A stretch of DNA of 64,000 nt. Source: Bathymodiolus brooksi (lineage: Eukaryota > Mollusca > Bivalvia > Mytilida > Modiolidae). Made by a program: the position numbers and the translations under genes. The stretch's first letter is position 1. Each line of letters begins with the position of its first letter. The notes under the pieces are model-generated. The model was not told where the DNA came from and searched no databases. It was given only the letters and a program-made list of their open reading frames with translations. The stretch is taken from the NCBI GenBank assembly GCA_963680875.1, contig OY804586.1:54780203-54844202 (forward strand), given 5' to 3'. Shown one piece after another: positions 50,150-64,000 of this stretch.

Positions 50150-53100
50150 TGACTACTGAGTGGATGATACCCTCGGGGACTAATAGTCCACCAGCAGAGG
50201 TATTAACCCAATGCTAGTAACACTGACTACTGAGTGGATGATACCCTCGGGGACTAATAGTCTACCAGCAGAGGTATTAACCCAATGATAGTAATAATGA
50301 CTACTGGGTGGATGATACCCTCGGGGACTAATAGTCTACCAGCAGAGGTATTAACCCAAATGATAGTAATAATGACTACTGGGTGGATGATACCCTCGGG
50401 GACTAATAGTCTACCAGCAGAGGTATTAACCCAATGAGAGTAATAATGACTACTGGGTGGATGATACCCTCGGGAACTAATAGTCTACCAGCAGAGGTAT
50501 TAACCCAATGATAGTAACACTGACTACTGGGTGGATGATACCCTCGGGGGCAAATAGTCTACCAGCAGAGGTATTAACCCAATGATAGTAACACTGACTA
50601 CTGAGTGGATGATACCCTCGGGAACTAATAGTCTACCAGCAGAGGTATTAACCCAATGATAGTAACACTGACTACTGAGTGGATGATACCCTCGGGAACT
50701 AATAGTCTACCAGCAGAGGTATTAACCCAATGATAGTAACACTGACTACTGAGTGGATGATACCCTCGGGAACTAATAGTCTACCAGCAGAGGTATTAAC
50801 CCAATGATAGTAACAATGACTACTGAGTGGATGATACCCTCGGGAACTAATAGTCTACCAGCAGAGGTATTAACCCAATGATAGTAATACTGACTACTGA
50901 GTGGATGATACCCTCGGGAACTAATAGTCTACCAGCAGAGGTATTAACCCAATGATAGTAATACTGACTACTGAGTGGATGATACCCTCGGGAACTAATA
51001 GTCTACCAGCAGAGGTATTAACCCAATGATAGTAACACTGACTACTGGGTGGATGATACCCTCGGGGACTAATAGTCTACCAGCAGAGGTATTAACCCAA
51101 TGATAGTAATACTGACTACTGGGCGGATGATACCCTCGGGAACTAATAGTCTATCAGCAGAGGTATTAACCCAATGATAGTAATACTGACTACTGGGCGG
51201 ATGATACCCTCGGGAACTAATAGTCTATCAGCAGAGGTATTAACCCAATGATAGTAATACTGACTACTGAGTGGATGATACCCTCGGGAACTAATAGTCT
51301 ACCAGCAGAGGTATTAACCCAATGATAGTAACACTGACTACTGAGTGGATGATACCCTCGGGAACTAATAGTCTACCAGCAGAGGTATTAACCCAATGAT
51401 AGTAATACTGACTACTGGGCGGATGATACCCTCGGGAACTAATAGTCTACCAGCAGAGGTATTAACCCAATGATAGTAACACTGACTACTGAGTGGATGA
51501 TACCCTCGGGAACTAATAGTCTACCAGCAGAGGTATTAACCCAATGATAGTAACACTGACTACTGAGCGGATGATACCCTCGGGGGATAATAGTCTACCA
51601 GCAGAGGTATAAACCCAATGATAGTAATACTGACTACTGAGTGGATGATACCCTCGGGAACTAATAGTCTACCAGCAGAGGTATTAACCCAATGATAGTA
51701 ACACTGACTACTGAGTGGATGATACCCTCGGGGGATAATAGTCTACCAGCAGAGGTATTAACCCAATGATAGTAATACTGACTACTGAGTGGATGATACC
51801 CTCGGCGACTAATAGTCTACCAGCAGAGGTATTAACCCAATGATAGTAATACTGACTACTGGGCGATGATACCCTCGGGAACTAATAGTCTATCAGCAGA
51901 GGTATTAACCCAATGATAGTAATACTGACTACAGGGTGGATGATACCCTCGGGAACTAATAGTCTATCAGCAGAGGTATTAACCCAATGATAGTAAGACT
52001 GACTACTGGGCGGATGATACCCTCGGGGACTAATAGTCTACCAGCAGAGGTATTAACCCAATGATAGTAATACTGACTACTGAGTGGATGATACCCTCGG
52101 TAACTAATAGTCTACCAGCAGAGGTATTAACCCAATGATAGTAACACTGACTACTGAGTGGATGATACCCTCGGGGGATAATAGTCTACCAGCAGAGGTA
52201 TTAACCCAATGATAGTAATACTGACTACAGAGTGGATGATACCCTTGGGAACTAATAGTCTACCAGCAGAGGTATTAACCCAATGATAGTAACACTGACT
52301 ACTGAGTGGATGATACCCTCGGGGGATAATAGTCTACCAGCAGAGGTATTAACCCAATGATAGTAATACTGACTACTGAGTGGATGATACCCTCGGGAAC
52401 TAATAGTCTACCAGCAGAGGTATTAACCCAATGATAGTAACACTGACTACTGGGTGGATGATACCCTCGGGAACTAATAGTCTACCAGCAGAGGTATTAA
52501 CCCAATGATAGTAACACTGACTACTGGGTGGATGATACCCTCGGGGACTAATAGTCTACCAGCAGAGGTATTAACCCAATGATAGTAATACTGACTACTG
52601 GGCGGATGATACCCTCGGGAACTAATAGTCTATCAGCAGAGGTATTAACCCAATGATAGTAATACTGACTACTGGGCGGATGATAACCTCGGGAACTAAT
52701 AGTCTATCAGCAGAGGTATTAACCCAATGATAGTAATACTGACTACTGGGCGGATGATACCCTCGGGAACTAATAGTCTATCAGCAGAGGTATTAACCCA
52801 ATGATAGTAATACTGACTACTGAGTGGATGATACCCTCGGGAACTAATAGTCTACCAGCAGAGGTATTAACCCAATGATAGTAACACTGACTACTGAGTG
52901 GATGATACCCTCGGGAACTAATAGTCTACCAGCAGAGGTATTAACCCAATGATAGTAATACTGACTACTGGGCGGATGATACCCTCGGGAACTAATAGTC
53001 TACCAGCAGAGGTATTAACCCAATGATAGTAACACTGACTACTGAGTGGATGATACCCTCGGGAACTAATAGTCTACCAGCAGAGGTATTAACCCAATGA

Positions 53101-56100
53101 TAGTAACACTGACTACTGAGCGGATGATACCCTCGGGGGATAATAGTCTACCAGCAGAGGTATAAACCCAATGATAGTAATACTGACTACTGAGTGGATG
53201 ATACCCTCGGGAACTAATAGTCTACCAGCAGAGGTATTAACCCAATGATAGTAACACTGACTACTGAGTGGATGATACCCTCGGGGGATAATAGTCTACC
53301 AGCAGAGGTATTAACCCAATGATAGTAATACTGACTACTGAGTGGATGATACCCTCGGCGACTAATAGTCTACCAGCAGAGGTATTAACCCAATGATAGT
53401 AATACTGACTACTGGGCGATGATACCCTCGGGAACTAATAGTCTATCAGCAGAGGTATTAACCCAATGATAGTAATACTGACTACAGGGTGGATGATACC
53501 CTCGGGAACTAATAGTCTATCAGCAGAGGTCTTAACCCAATGATAGTAAGACTGACTACTGGGCGGATGATACCCTCGGGGACTAATAGTCTACCAGCAG
53601 AGGTATTAACCCAATGATAGTAATACTGACTACTGAGTGGATGATACCCTCGGTAACTAATAGTCTACCAGCAGAGGTATTAACCCAATGATAGTAACAC
53701 TGACTACTGAGCGGATGATACCCTCGGGGGATAATAGTCTACCAGCAGAGGTATTAACCCAATGATAGTAATACTGACTACAGAGTGGATGATACCCTTG
53801 GGAACTAATAGTCTACCAGCAGAGGTATTAACCCAATGATAGTAACACTGACTACTGAGTGGATGATACCCTCGGGGGATAATAGTCTACCAGCAGAGGT
53901 ATTAACCCAATGATAGTAATACTGACTACTGAGTGGATGATACCCTCGGGAACTAATAGTCTACCAGCAGAGGTATTAACCCAATGATAGTAACACTGAC
54001 TACTGGGTGGATGATACCCTCGGGAACTAATAGTCTACCAGCAGAGGTATTAACCCAATGATAGTAACACTGACTACTGAGTGGATGATACCCTCGGGAA
54101 CTAATAGTCTACCAGCAGAGGTATTAACCCAATGATAGTAACAATGACTACTGAGTGGATGATACCCTCGGGAACTAATGGTCTACCAGCAGAGGTATTA
54201 ACCCAATGATAGTAATACTGACTACTGAGTGGATGATACCCTCGGGAACTAATAGTCTACCAGCAGAGGTATTAACCAAATGATAGTAATACTGACTACT
54301 GAGTGGATGATACCCTCGGGAACTAATAGTCTACCAGCAGAGGTATTAACCCAATGATAGTAATACTGACTACTGAGTGGATGATACCCTCGGGAACTAA
54401 TAGTCTACCAGCAGAGGTATTAACCCAATGATAGTAACACTGACTACTGAGTGGATGATACCCTCGGGAACTAATAGTCTACCAGCAGAGGTATTAACCC
54501 AATGATAGTAACACTGACTACTGAGTGGATGATACCCTCGGGAACTAATAGTCTACAAGCAGAGGTATTAACCCAATGATAGTAACACTCACTACTGAGT
54601 GGATGATACCCTCGGGAACTAATAGTCTACCAGCAGAGGTATTAACCCAATGATAGTAATACTGACTACTGGGCGGATGATAACCTCGGGAACTAATAGT
54701 CTATCAGCAGAGGTATTAACCCAATGATAGTAATACTGACTACTGGGCGGATGATACCCTCGGGAACTAATAGTCTATCAGCAGAGGTATTAACCCAATG
54801 ATAATAATACTGACTACTGAGTGGATGATACCCTCGGGAACTAATAGTCTACCAGCAGAGGTATTAACCCAATGATAGTAACACTGACTACTGAGTGGAT
54901 GATACCCTCGGGAACTAAAAGTCTACCAGCAGAGGTATTAACCCAATGATAGTAACACTGACTACTGATTGGATGATACCCTCGCGGGATAATAGTCTAC
55001 CAGCAGAGGTATAAACCCAATGATAGTAATACTGACTACTGAGTGGATGATACCCTCGGGAACTAATAGTCTACCAGCAGAGGTATTAACCCAATGATAG
55101 TAATACTGACTACTGAGTGGATGATACCCTCGGGGACTAATTGTCTACCAGCAGAGGTATTAACCCAATGATAGTAATACTGACTACTGGGCGATGATTC
55201 CCTCGGGAACTAATAGTCTATCAGCAGAGGTATTAACCCAATGATAGTAATACTGACTACAGGGCGGATGATACCCTCGGTAACTAATAGTCTATCAGCA
55301 GAGGTATTAACCCAATGATAGTAAGACTGACTACTGGACGGATGATACCCTCTGGGACTAATAGTCTACCAGCAGAGGTATTAACCCAATGATAGTAATA
55401 CTGACTACTGAGTGGATGATACCCTCGGAAACTAATAGTCTACCAGCAGAGGTATTAACCCAATGATAGTAACACTGACTACTGAGTGGATGACACCCTC
55501 GGGGGATAATAGTCTACCAGCAGAGGTATTAACCCAATGATAGTAATACTCACTACTGGGTGGATGATACCCTCGGAAACTAATTGTCTACCAGCAGAGG
55601 TATTAACCCAATGATAGTAACACTGACAACTGGGTGGATGATACCCTCGGGAACTAATAGTCTACCAGCAGAGGTATTAACCCAATGATAGTAACACTGA
55701 CTACTGAGTGGATGATACCCTCGGGAACTAATAGTCTACCAGCAGAGGTATTAACCCATTGATAGTAATACTGACTACTGAGTGGATGATACCCTCGGGA
55801 ACTAATAGTCTACCAGCAGAGGTATTAACCCAATGATAGTAACACTGACTACTGAGTGGATGATACCCTCGGGAACTAATAGTCTACCAGCAGAGGTATT
55901 AACCCAATGATAGTAATACTGACTACTGAGTGGATGATACCCTCGGGAACTAATAGTCTACCAGCAGAGGTATTAACCAAATGATAGTAATACTGACTAC
56001 TGAGTGGATGATACCCTCGGGAACTAATAGTCTACCAGCAGAGATATTGACCCAATGATAGTAACATTGACTACTGGGTGGATGATACCCTCGGGAACTA

Positions 56101-59100
56101 ATAGTCTACCACCAGAGGTATTAACCCAATGATAGTAACACTGACTACTGGGTGGATGATACCCTCGGGGACTAATAGTCTACCAGCAGAGGTATTAAGC
56201 CAATGATAGTAATACTGACTACTGGGCGGATGATACCCTCGGAAACTAATAGTCTACCAGCAGAGGTATTAACCCAATGATAGTAATACTGACTACTGGG
56301 CGGATGATACCCTCGGGAACTAATAGTCTATCAGCAGAGGTATTAACCCAATGATAGTAATACTGACTACTGAGTGGATGATACCCTCGGGAACTAATAG
56401 TCTACCAGCAGAGGTATTAACCCAATGATAGTAATACTGACTACTGAGTGGATGATACCCTCGGGAACTAATAGTCTACCAGCAGAGGTATTAACCCAAT
56501 GATAGTAATACTGACTACTGAGTGGATGATACCCTCGGGAACTAATAGTCTACCAGCAGAGGTATTAACCCAATGATAGTAACACTGACTACTGGGTGGA
56601 TGATACCCTCGGGGACTAATAGTCTACCAGCAGAGGTATTAACCCAATGATAGTAATACTGACTACTGGGCGGATGATACCCTCGGGAACTAATAGTCTA
56701 TCAGCAGAGGTATTAACCCAATGATAGTAATACTGACTACTGGGCGGATGATAACCTCGGGAACTAATAGTCTATCAGCAGAGGTATTAACCCAATGATA
56801 GTAATACTGACTACTGGGCGGATGATACCCTCGGGAACTAATAGTCTATCAGCAGAGGTATTAACCCAATGATAGTAATACTGACTACTGAGTGGATGAT
56901 ACCCTCGGGAAATAATAGTCTACCAGCAGAGGTATTAACCCAATGATAGTAACACTGACTACTGAGTGGATGATACCCTCGGGAACTAATAGTCTACCAG
57001 CAGAGGTATTAACCCAATGATAGTAATACTGACTACTGGGCGGATGATACCCTCGGGAACTAATAGTCTACCAGCAGAGGTATTAACCCAATGATAGTAA
57101 CACTGACTACTGAGTGGATGATACCCTCGGGAACTAATAGTCTACCAGCAGAGGTATTAACCCAATGATAGTAACACTGACTACTGAGTGGATGATACCC
57201 TCGGGGGATAATAGTCTACCAGCAGAGGTATAAACCCAATGATAGTAATACTGGCTACTGAGTGGATGATACCCTCGGGAACTAATAGTCTACCAGCAGA
57301 GGTATTAACCCAATGATAGTAACACTGACTACTGAGTGGATGATACCCTCGGGGGATAATAGTCTACCAGCAGAGGTATTAACCCAATGATAGTAATACT
57401 GACTACTGAGTGGATGATACCCTCGGCGACTAATAGTCTACCAGCAGAGGTATTAACCCAATGATAGTAATACTGACTACTGGGCGATGATACCCTCGGG
57501 AACTAATAGTCTATCAGCAGAGGTATTAACCCAATGATAGTAATACTGACTACAGGGTGGATGATACCTTCGGGAACTAATAGTCTATCAGCAGAGGTAT
57601 TAACCCAATGATAGTAAGATTGACTACTGGGCGGATGATACCCTCGGGGACTAATAGTCTACCAGCAGAGGTATTAACCCAATGAGAGTAATACTGACTA
57701 CTGAGTGGATGATACCCTCGGTAACTAATAGTCTACCAGCAGAGGTATTAACCCAATGATAGTAACACTGACTACTGAGTGGATGATACCCTCGGGGGAT
57801 AATAGTCTACCAGCAGAGGTATTAACCCAATGATAGTAATACTGACTACTGAGTGGATGATACCCTTGGGAACTAATAGTCTACCAGCAGAGGTATTAAC
57901 CCAATGATAGTAACACTGACTACTGAGTGGATGATACCCTCGGGGGATAATAGTCTACCAGCAGAGGTATTAACCCAATGATAGTAATACTGACTACTGA
58001 GTGGATGATACCCTCGGGAACTAATAGTCTACCAGCAGAGGTATTAACCCAATGATAGTAACACTGACTACTGGGTGGATGATACCCTCGGGAACTAATA
58101 GTCTACCAGCAGAGGTATTAACCCAATGATAGTAACACTGACTACTGAGTGGATGATAACCTCGGGAACTAATAGTCTACCAGCAGAGGTATTAACCCAA
58201 TGATAGTAACAATGACTACTGAGTGGATGATACCCTCGGGAACTAATAGTCTACCAGCAGAGGTATTAACCCAATGATAGTAATACTGACTACTGAGTGG
58301 ATGATACCCTCGGGAACTAATAGTCTACCAGCAGAGGTATTAACCAAATGATAGTAATACTGACTACTGAGTGGATGATAACCTCGGGAACTAATAGTCT
58401 ACCAGCAGAGGTATTAATCCAATGATAGTAATACTGACTACTGAGTGGATGATACCCTCGGGAACTAATAGTCTACCAGCAGAGGTATTAACCCAATGAT
58501 AGTAACACTGACTACTGAGTGGATGATACCCTCGGGAACTAATAGTCTACCAGCAGAGGTATTAACCCAATGATAGTAACACTGACTACTGAGTGGATGA
58601 TACCCTCGGGAACTAATAGTCTACAAGCAGAGGTATTAACCCAATGATAGTAACACTCACTACTGAGTGGATGATACCCTCGGGAACTAATAGTCTACCA
58701 GCAGAGGTATTAACCCAATGATAGTAACAATGACTACTGAGTGGATGATACCCTCGGGAACTAATAGTCTACCAGCAGAGGTATTAACCCAATGATAGTA
58801 ATACTGACTACTGAGTGGATGATACCCTCGGGAACTAATAGTCTACCAGCAGAGGTATTAACCCAATGATAGTAATACTGACTACTGAGTGGATGATACC
58901 CTCGGGAACTAATAGTCTACCAGCAGAGGTATTAACCCAATGATAGTAATACTGACTACTGGGCGGATGATACCCTCGGGGAAACTAATAGTCTATCAGC
59001 AGAGGTATTAACCCAATGATAGTAATACTGACTACTGGGCGGATGATAACCTCGGGAACTAATAGTCTATCAGCAGAGGTATTAACCCAATGATAGTAAT

Positions 59101-62100
59101 ACTGACTACTGGGCGGATGATACCCTCGGGAACTAATAGTCTATCAGCAGAGGTATTAACCCAATGATAATAATACTGACTACTGAGTGGATGATACCCT
59201 CGGGAACTAATAGTCTACCAGCAGAGGTATTAACCCAATGATAGTAACACTGACTACTGAGTGGATGATACCCTCGGGAACTAATAGTCTACCAGCAGAG
59301 GTATTAATCCAATGATAGTAACACTCACTACTGGGTGGATGATACCCTCGGGAACTAAAAGTCTACCAGCAGAGGTATTAACCCAATGATAGTAACACTG
59401 ACTACTGATTGGATGATACCCTCGCGGGATAATAGTCTACCAGCAGAGGTATAAACCCAATGATAGTAATACTGACTACTGAGTGGATGATACCCTCGGG
59501 AACTAATAGTCTACCAGCAGAGGTATTAACCCAATGATAGTAACACTGAATACTGAGTGGATGATACCCTCGGGGGATAATAGTCTACCAGCAGAGGTAT
59601 TAACCCAATGATAGTAATACTGACTACTGAGTGGATGATACCCTCGGGGACTAATTGTCTACCAGCAGAGGTATTAACCCAATGATAGTAATACTGACTA
59701 CTGGGCGATGATACCCTCGGGAACTAATAGTCTATCAGCAGAGGTATTAACCCAATGATAGTAATACTGACTACAGGGCGGATGATACCCTCGGGAACTA
59801 ATAGTCTATCAGCAGAGGTATTAACCCAATGATAGTAAGACTGACTACTGGGCGGATGATACCCTCTGGGACTAATAGTCTACCAGCAGAGGTATTAACC
59901 CAATGATAGTAATACTGACTACTGAGTGGATGATACCCTCGGAAACTAATAGTCCACCAGCAGAGGTATTAACCCAATGATAGTAACACTGACTACTGAG
60001 TGGATGACACCCTCGGGGGATAATAGTCTACCAGCAGAGGTATTAACCCAATGATAGTAATACTGACTACTGAGTGGATGATACCCTCGGGAACTAATAG
60101 TCTACCAGCAGAGGTATTAACCCAATGATAGTAACACTGACTACTGAGTGGATGATACCCTCGGGGGATAATAGTCTACCAGCAGAGGTATTAACCCAAT
60201 GATAGTAATACTGACTACTGGGTGGATGATACCCTCGGAAACTAATTGTCTACCAGCAGAGGTATTAACCCAATGATAGTAACACTGACAACTGGGTGGA
60301 TGATACCCTCGGGAACTAATAGTCTACCAGCAGAGGTATTAACCCAATGATAGTAACACTGACTACTGAGTGGATGATACCCTCGGGAACTAATAGTCTA
60401 CCAGCAGAGGTATTAACCCATTGATAGTAATACTGACTACTGAGTGGATGATACACTCGGGAACTAATAGTCTACCAGCAGAGGTATTAACCCAATGATA
60501 GTAACACTGACTACTGAGTGGATGATACCCTCGGGAACTAATAGTCTACCAGCAGAGGTATTAACCCAATGATAGTAATACTGACTACTGAGTGGATGAT
60601 ACCCTCGGGAACTAATAGTCTACCAGCAGAGGTATTAACCAAATGATAGTAATACTGACTACTGAGTGGATGATACCCTCGGGAACTAATAGTCTACCAG
60701 CAGAGGTATTGACCCAATGATAGTAACATTGACTACTGGGTGGATGATACCCTCGGGAACTAATAGTCTACCACCAGAGGTATTAACCCAATGATAGTAA
60801 CACTGACTACTGGGTGGATGATACCCTCGGGGACTAATAGTCTACCAGCAGAGGTATTAACCCAATGATAGTAATACTGACTACTGGGCGGATGATATCC
60901 TCGGAAACTAATAGTCTACCAGCAGAGGTATTAACCCAATGATAGTAACACTGACTACTGGGCGGATGATACCCTCGGGAACTAATAGTCTATCAGCAGA
61001 GGTATTAACCCAATGATAGTAATACTGACTACTGAGTGGATGATACCCTCGGGAACTAATAGTCTACCAGCAGAGGTATTAACCCAATGATAGTAACACT
61101 GACTACTGAGTGGATGATACCCTCGGGAACTAATAGTCTACCAGCAGAGGTATTAACACAATGATAGTAATACTGACTACTGGGCGGATGATACCCTCGG
61201 GAACTAATAGTCTACCAGCAGAGGTATTAAACCAATGATAGTAACACTGACTACTGAGTGGATGATACCCTCGGGAACTAATAGTCTACCAGCAGAGGTA
61301 TTAACCTAATGATAGTAACACTGACTACTGAGTGGATGATACCCTCGGGGGATAATAGTCTACCAGCAGAGGTATTAACCCAATGATAGTAATACTGACT
61401 ACTGAGTGGATGATACCCTCGGGAACTAATAGTCCACCAGCAGAGGTATTAACCCAATGATAGTAACACTGACTACTGAGTGGATGATACCCTCGGGGGA
61501 TAATAGTCTACCAGCAAAGGTATTAACCCAATGATAGTAATACTGGCTACTGAGTGGATGATACCCTCGGGGACTTATAGTCTACCAGCAGAGGTATTAA
61601 CCCAATGATAGTAATACTGACTACTGGGCGGATGATGCCCTCGGGAACTAATAGTCTACCAGCAGAGGTATTAACCCAATGATAGTAATACTGACTACTG
61701 GGCGGATGATACCCTCGGGAACTAATAGTCTATCAGCAGAGGTATTAACCCAATGATAGTAATACTGACTACTGGGCGGATGATACCCTCGGGAATTAAT
61801 AGTCTATCAGCAGAGGTATTAACCCAATGATAGTAATACTGACTACTGGGCGGATAATACCCTCGGGAACAAATAATCTACCAGCAAAGGTATTAACCCA
61901 ATGATAGTAACACTGACTACTGAGTGGATGATACCCTTGGGGGATAATAGTCTACCAGCAGAGGTATTAACCCAATGATAGTAATACTGACTACTGGGTG
62001 GATGATACCCTCGGGAACTAATAGTCTACCAGCAAAGGTATTAACCCAATGATAGTAACACTGACTACTGGGTGGATGATACCCTCGGGAACTAATAGTC

Positions 62101-64000
62101 TACCAGCAGAGGTATTAACCCAATGATAGTAATACTGACTACTGGGCGGATGATACCCTCGGGAACTAATAGTCTACCAGCAGAGGTATTAACCCAATGA
62201 TAGTAATACTGACTACTGGGCGGATGATACCCTCGGGAACTAATAGTCTATCAGCAGAGGTATTAACCCAATGATAGTAATACTGACTACTGGGCGGATG
62301 ATACCCTCGGGAATTAATAGTCTATCAGCAGAGGTATTAACCCAATGATAGTAATACTGACTACTGGGCGGATGATACCCTCGGGAACTAATAGTCTATC
62401 AGCAGAGGTATTAACCCAATGATAGTAATACTGACTACTGAGTGGATGATACCCTCGTGAACTAATAATCTACCAGCAGAGGTACTAACCCAATGATAGT
62501 AACACTGACTAATGAGTGGATGATACCCTCGTGGGATAATAGTCTACCAGCAGAGGTATTAACCTAATGATAGTAACACTGACTACTGAGTGGATGATAC
62601 CCTTGGGGGATAATAGTCTACCAGCAGAGGTATTAACCCAATGATAGTAATACTGACTACTGGGTGGATGATACCCTCGGGAACTAATAGTCTACCAGCA
62701 GAGGTATTAACCCAATGATAGTAACACTGACTACTAGGTGGATGATACCCTCGGGAACTAATAGTCTACCAGCAGAGGTATTAACCCAATGATAGTAACA
62801 CTGACTACTGAGTGGATGATACCCTCGGGGGATAATAGTCTACCAGCAAAGGTATTAACCCAATGATAGTAATACTGGCTACTGAGTGGATGATACCCTC
62901 GGGGACTAATAGTCTACCAGCAGAGGTATTAACCCAATGATAGTAATACTGACTACTGGGCGGATGATACCCTCGGGAACTAATAGTCTACCAGCAGAGG
63001 TATTAACCCAATGATAGTAATACTGACTACTGGGCGGATGATACCCTCGGGAACTAATAGTCTATCAGCAGAGGTATTAACCCAATGATAGTAATACTGA
63101 CTACTGGGCGGATGATACCCTCGGGAATTAATAGTCTATCAGCAGAGGTATAAACCCAATGATAGTAATACTGACTACTGGGCGGATGATACCCTCGGGA
63201 ACAAATAGTCTATCAGCAGAGGTATTAACCCAATGATAGTAATACTGACTACTGAGTGGATGATACCCTCGGGAACTAATAATCTACCAGCAAAGGTATT
63301 AACCCAATGATAGTAACACTGACTACTGGGTGGATGATACCCTCGGGAACTAACAGTCTACCAGCAGAGGTATTACCCCAATGATAGTAATAATGACTAT
63401 TGAGTGGATGATACCCTCGGGGGATAATAGTCTACCAGCAGAGGTATTAATCTAATGATAGTAACACTGACTACTGAGTGGATGATACCCTTGGGGGATA
63501 ATAGTCTACCAGCAGAGGTATTAACCCAATGATAGTAATACTGACTACTGGGTGGATGATACCCTCGGGAACTAATAGTCTACCAGCAGAGGTATTAACC
63601 CAATGATAGTAACACTGACTACTAGGTGGATGATACCCTCGGGAACTAATAGTCTACCAGCAGAGGTATTAACCCAATGATAGTAACACTGACTACTGAG
63701 TGGATGATACCCTCGGGAACTAATAGTCTACAAGCAGAGGTATTAACCCAATGATAGTAACACTCACTACTGAGTGGATGATACCCTCGGGAACTAATAG
63801 TCTACCAGCAGAGGTATTAACCCAATGATAGTAACAATGACTACTGAGTGGATGATACCCTCGGGAACTAATAGTCTACCAGCAGAGGTATTAACCCAAT
63901 GATAGTAATACTGACTACTGAGTGGATGATACCCTCGGGAACTAATAGTCTACCAGCAGAGGTATTAACCCAATGATAGTAATACTGACTACTGAGTGGA
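50150..64000. repeat. 74-bp satellite array, about 187 copies, open at the right edge
   Basis: A head-to-tail array of a 74-bp monomer (it contains tggatgataccctcggg, ctaatagtctaccagcag and aggtattaacccaatgat). Copies are more than 90% alike. Variants recur: gagtgg/gggtgg/gggcgg, gggaact/ggggact/gggggat, ctacc/ctatc, and a 73-bp form with gggcgatgat. The monomer is not a multiple of three and carries stops in all frames, so it is not coding. TACC-AGCAGA-GGTA can form a small stem. Confidence 0.98.

Noticed and set aside
50150..64000. CRISPR-like regular array
   Set aside because: No alternating repeat and unique spacer; the whole 74-bp unit repeats head to tail, and the context is an animal genome.

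Overview
The window is animal nuclear DNA, most likely from a bivalve or related mollusc. It is AT-rich with large introns, packed with tRNA-derived SINEs, small inverted-repeat DNA elements, minisatellites and one long satellite array. The coding content is a pair of secreted, cysteine-rich protease-inhibitor-type genes. The species cannot be named from sequence alone; the mollusc call rests on the WAP/Kunitz/antistasin/lustrin-type domain mix and the SINE style.

Layout: (1) 0.7-11.4 kb, minus strand: a signal-peptide exon, a 19-nt microexon and six tandem 102-nt exons, each one antistasin-like domain; the gene runs off the left edge. Its introns hold a 50-bp minisatellite, a CACGTG-bearing repeat, SINEs and a minisatellite grown out of a SINE. 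(2) 11.5-21.0 kb: non-coding space between two divergent promoters, with SINEs, inverted-repeat elements, a 34-bp tandem repeat and a CRE/E-box cluster. (3) 21.1-48.2 kb, plus strand: an apparently complete 17-exon gene, with every splice junction phase-compatible, for a secreted protein of 572 residues: signal peptide, four WAP domains each split by an intron, an antistasin-like domain, an unclassified six-cysteine module, a Kunitz domain, a second antistasin domain, two identical copies of the six-cysteine module, a lustrin-type cysteine domain, a proline-rich linker and a terminal one-exon WAP domain. (4) 48.2-50.1 kb: 3' flank with SINEs. (5) 50.15 kb to the right edge: about 187 copies of a 74-bp satellite with higher-order structure.

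Both genes have secretion signals and antistasin-type modules on symmetric phase-1 exons, and face away from each other, so they probably form a small cluster of extracellular protease inhibitors (haemolymph, mucus, shell matrix or defence; the tissue cannot be read from DNA). Recent local duplication of exons or exon pieces is visible at six places: the six antistasin exons, the microexon, the starts or ends of exons 4, 13 and 16, and a nearly identical 979-bp copy carrying exon 14.

The most unusual observations are a 2-kb array of 17-bp units that repeat the exact 5' splice site of the exon in front of it, a dibasic (Lys-Arg) site at the head of every antistasin repeat, a microexon duplicated 18 bp away in a frame-breaking form, and a six-cysteine module I cannot assign to a family. 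All exon models are read by eye from splice signals, phase and cysteine pattern; no transcript data were available.
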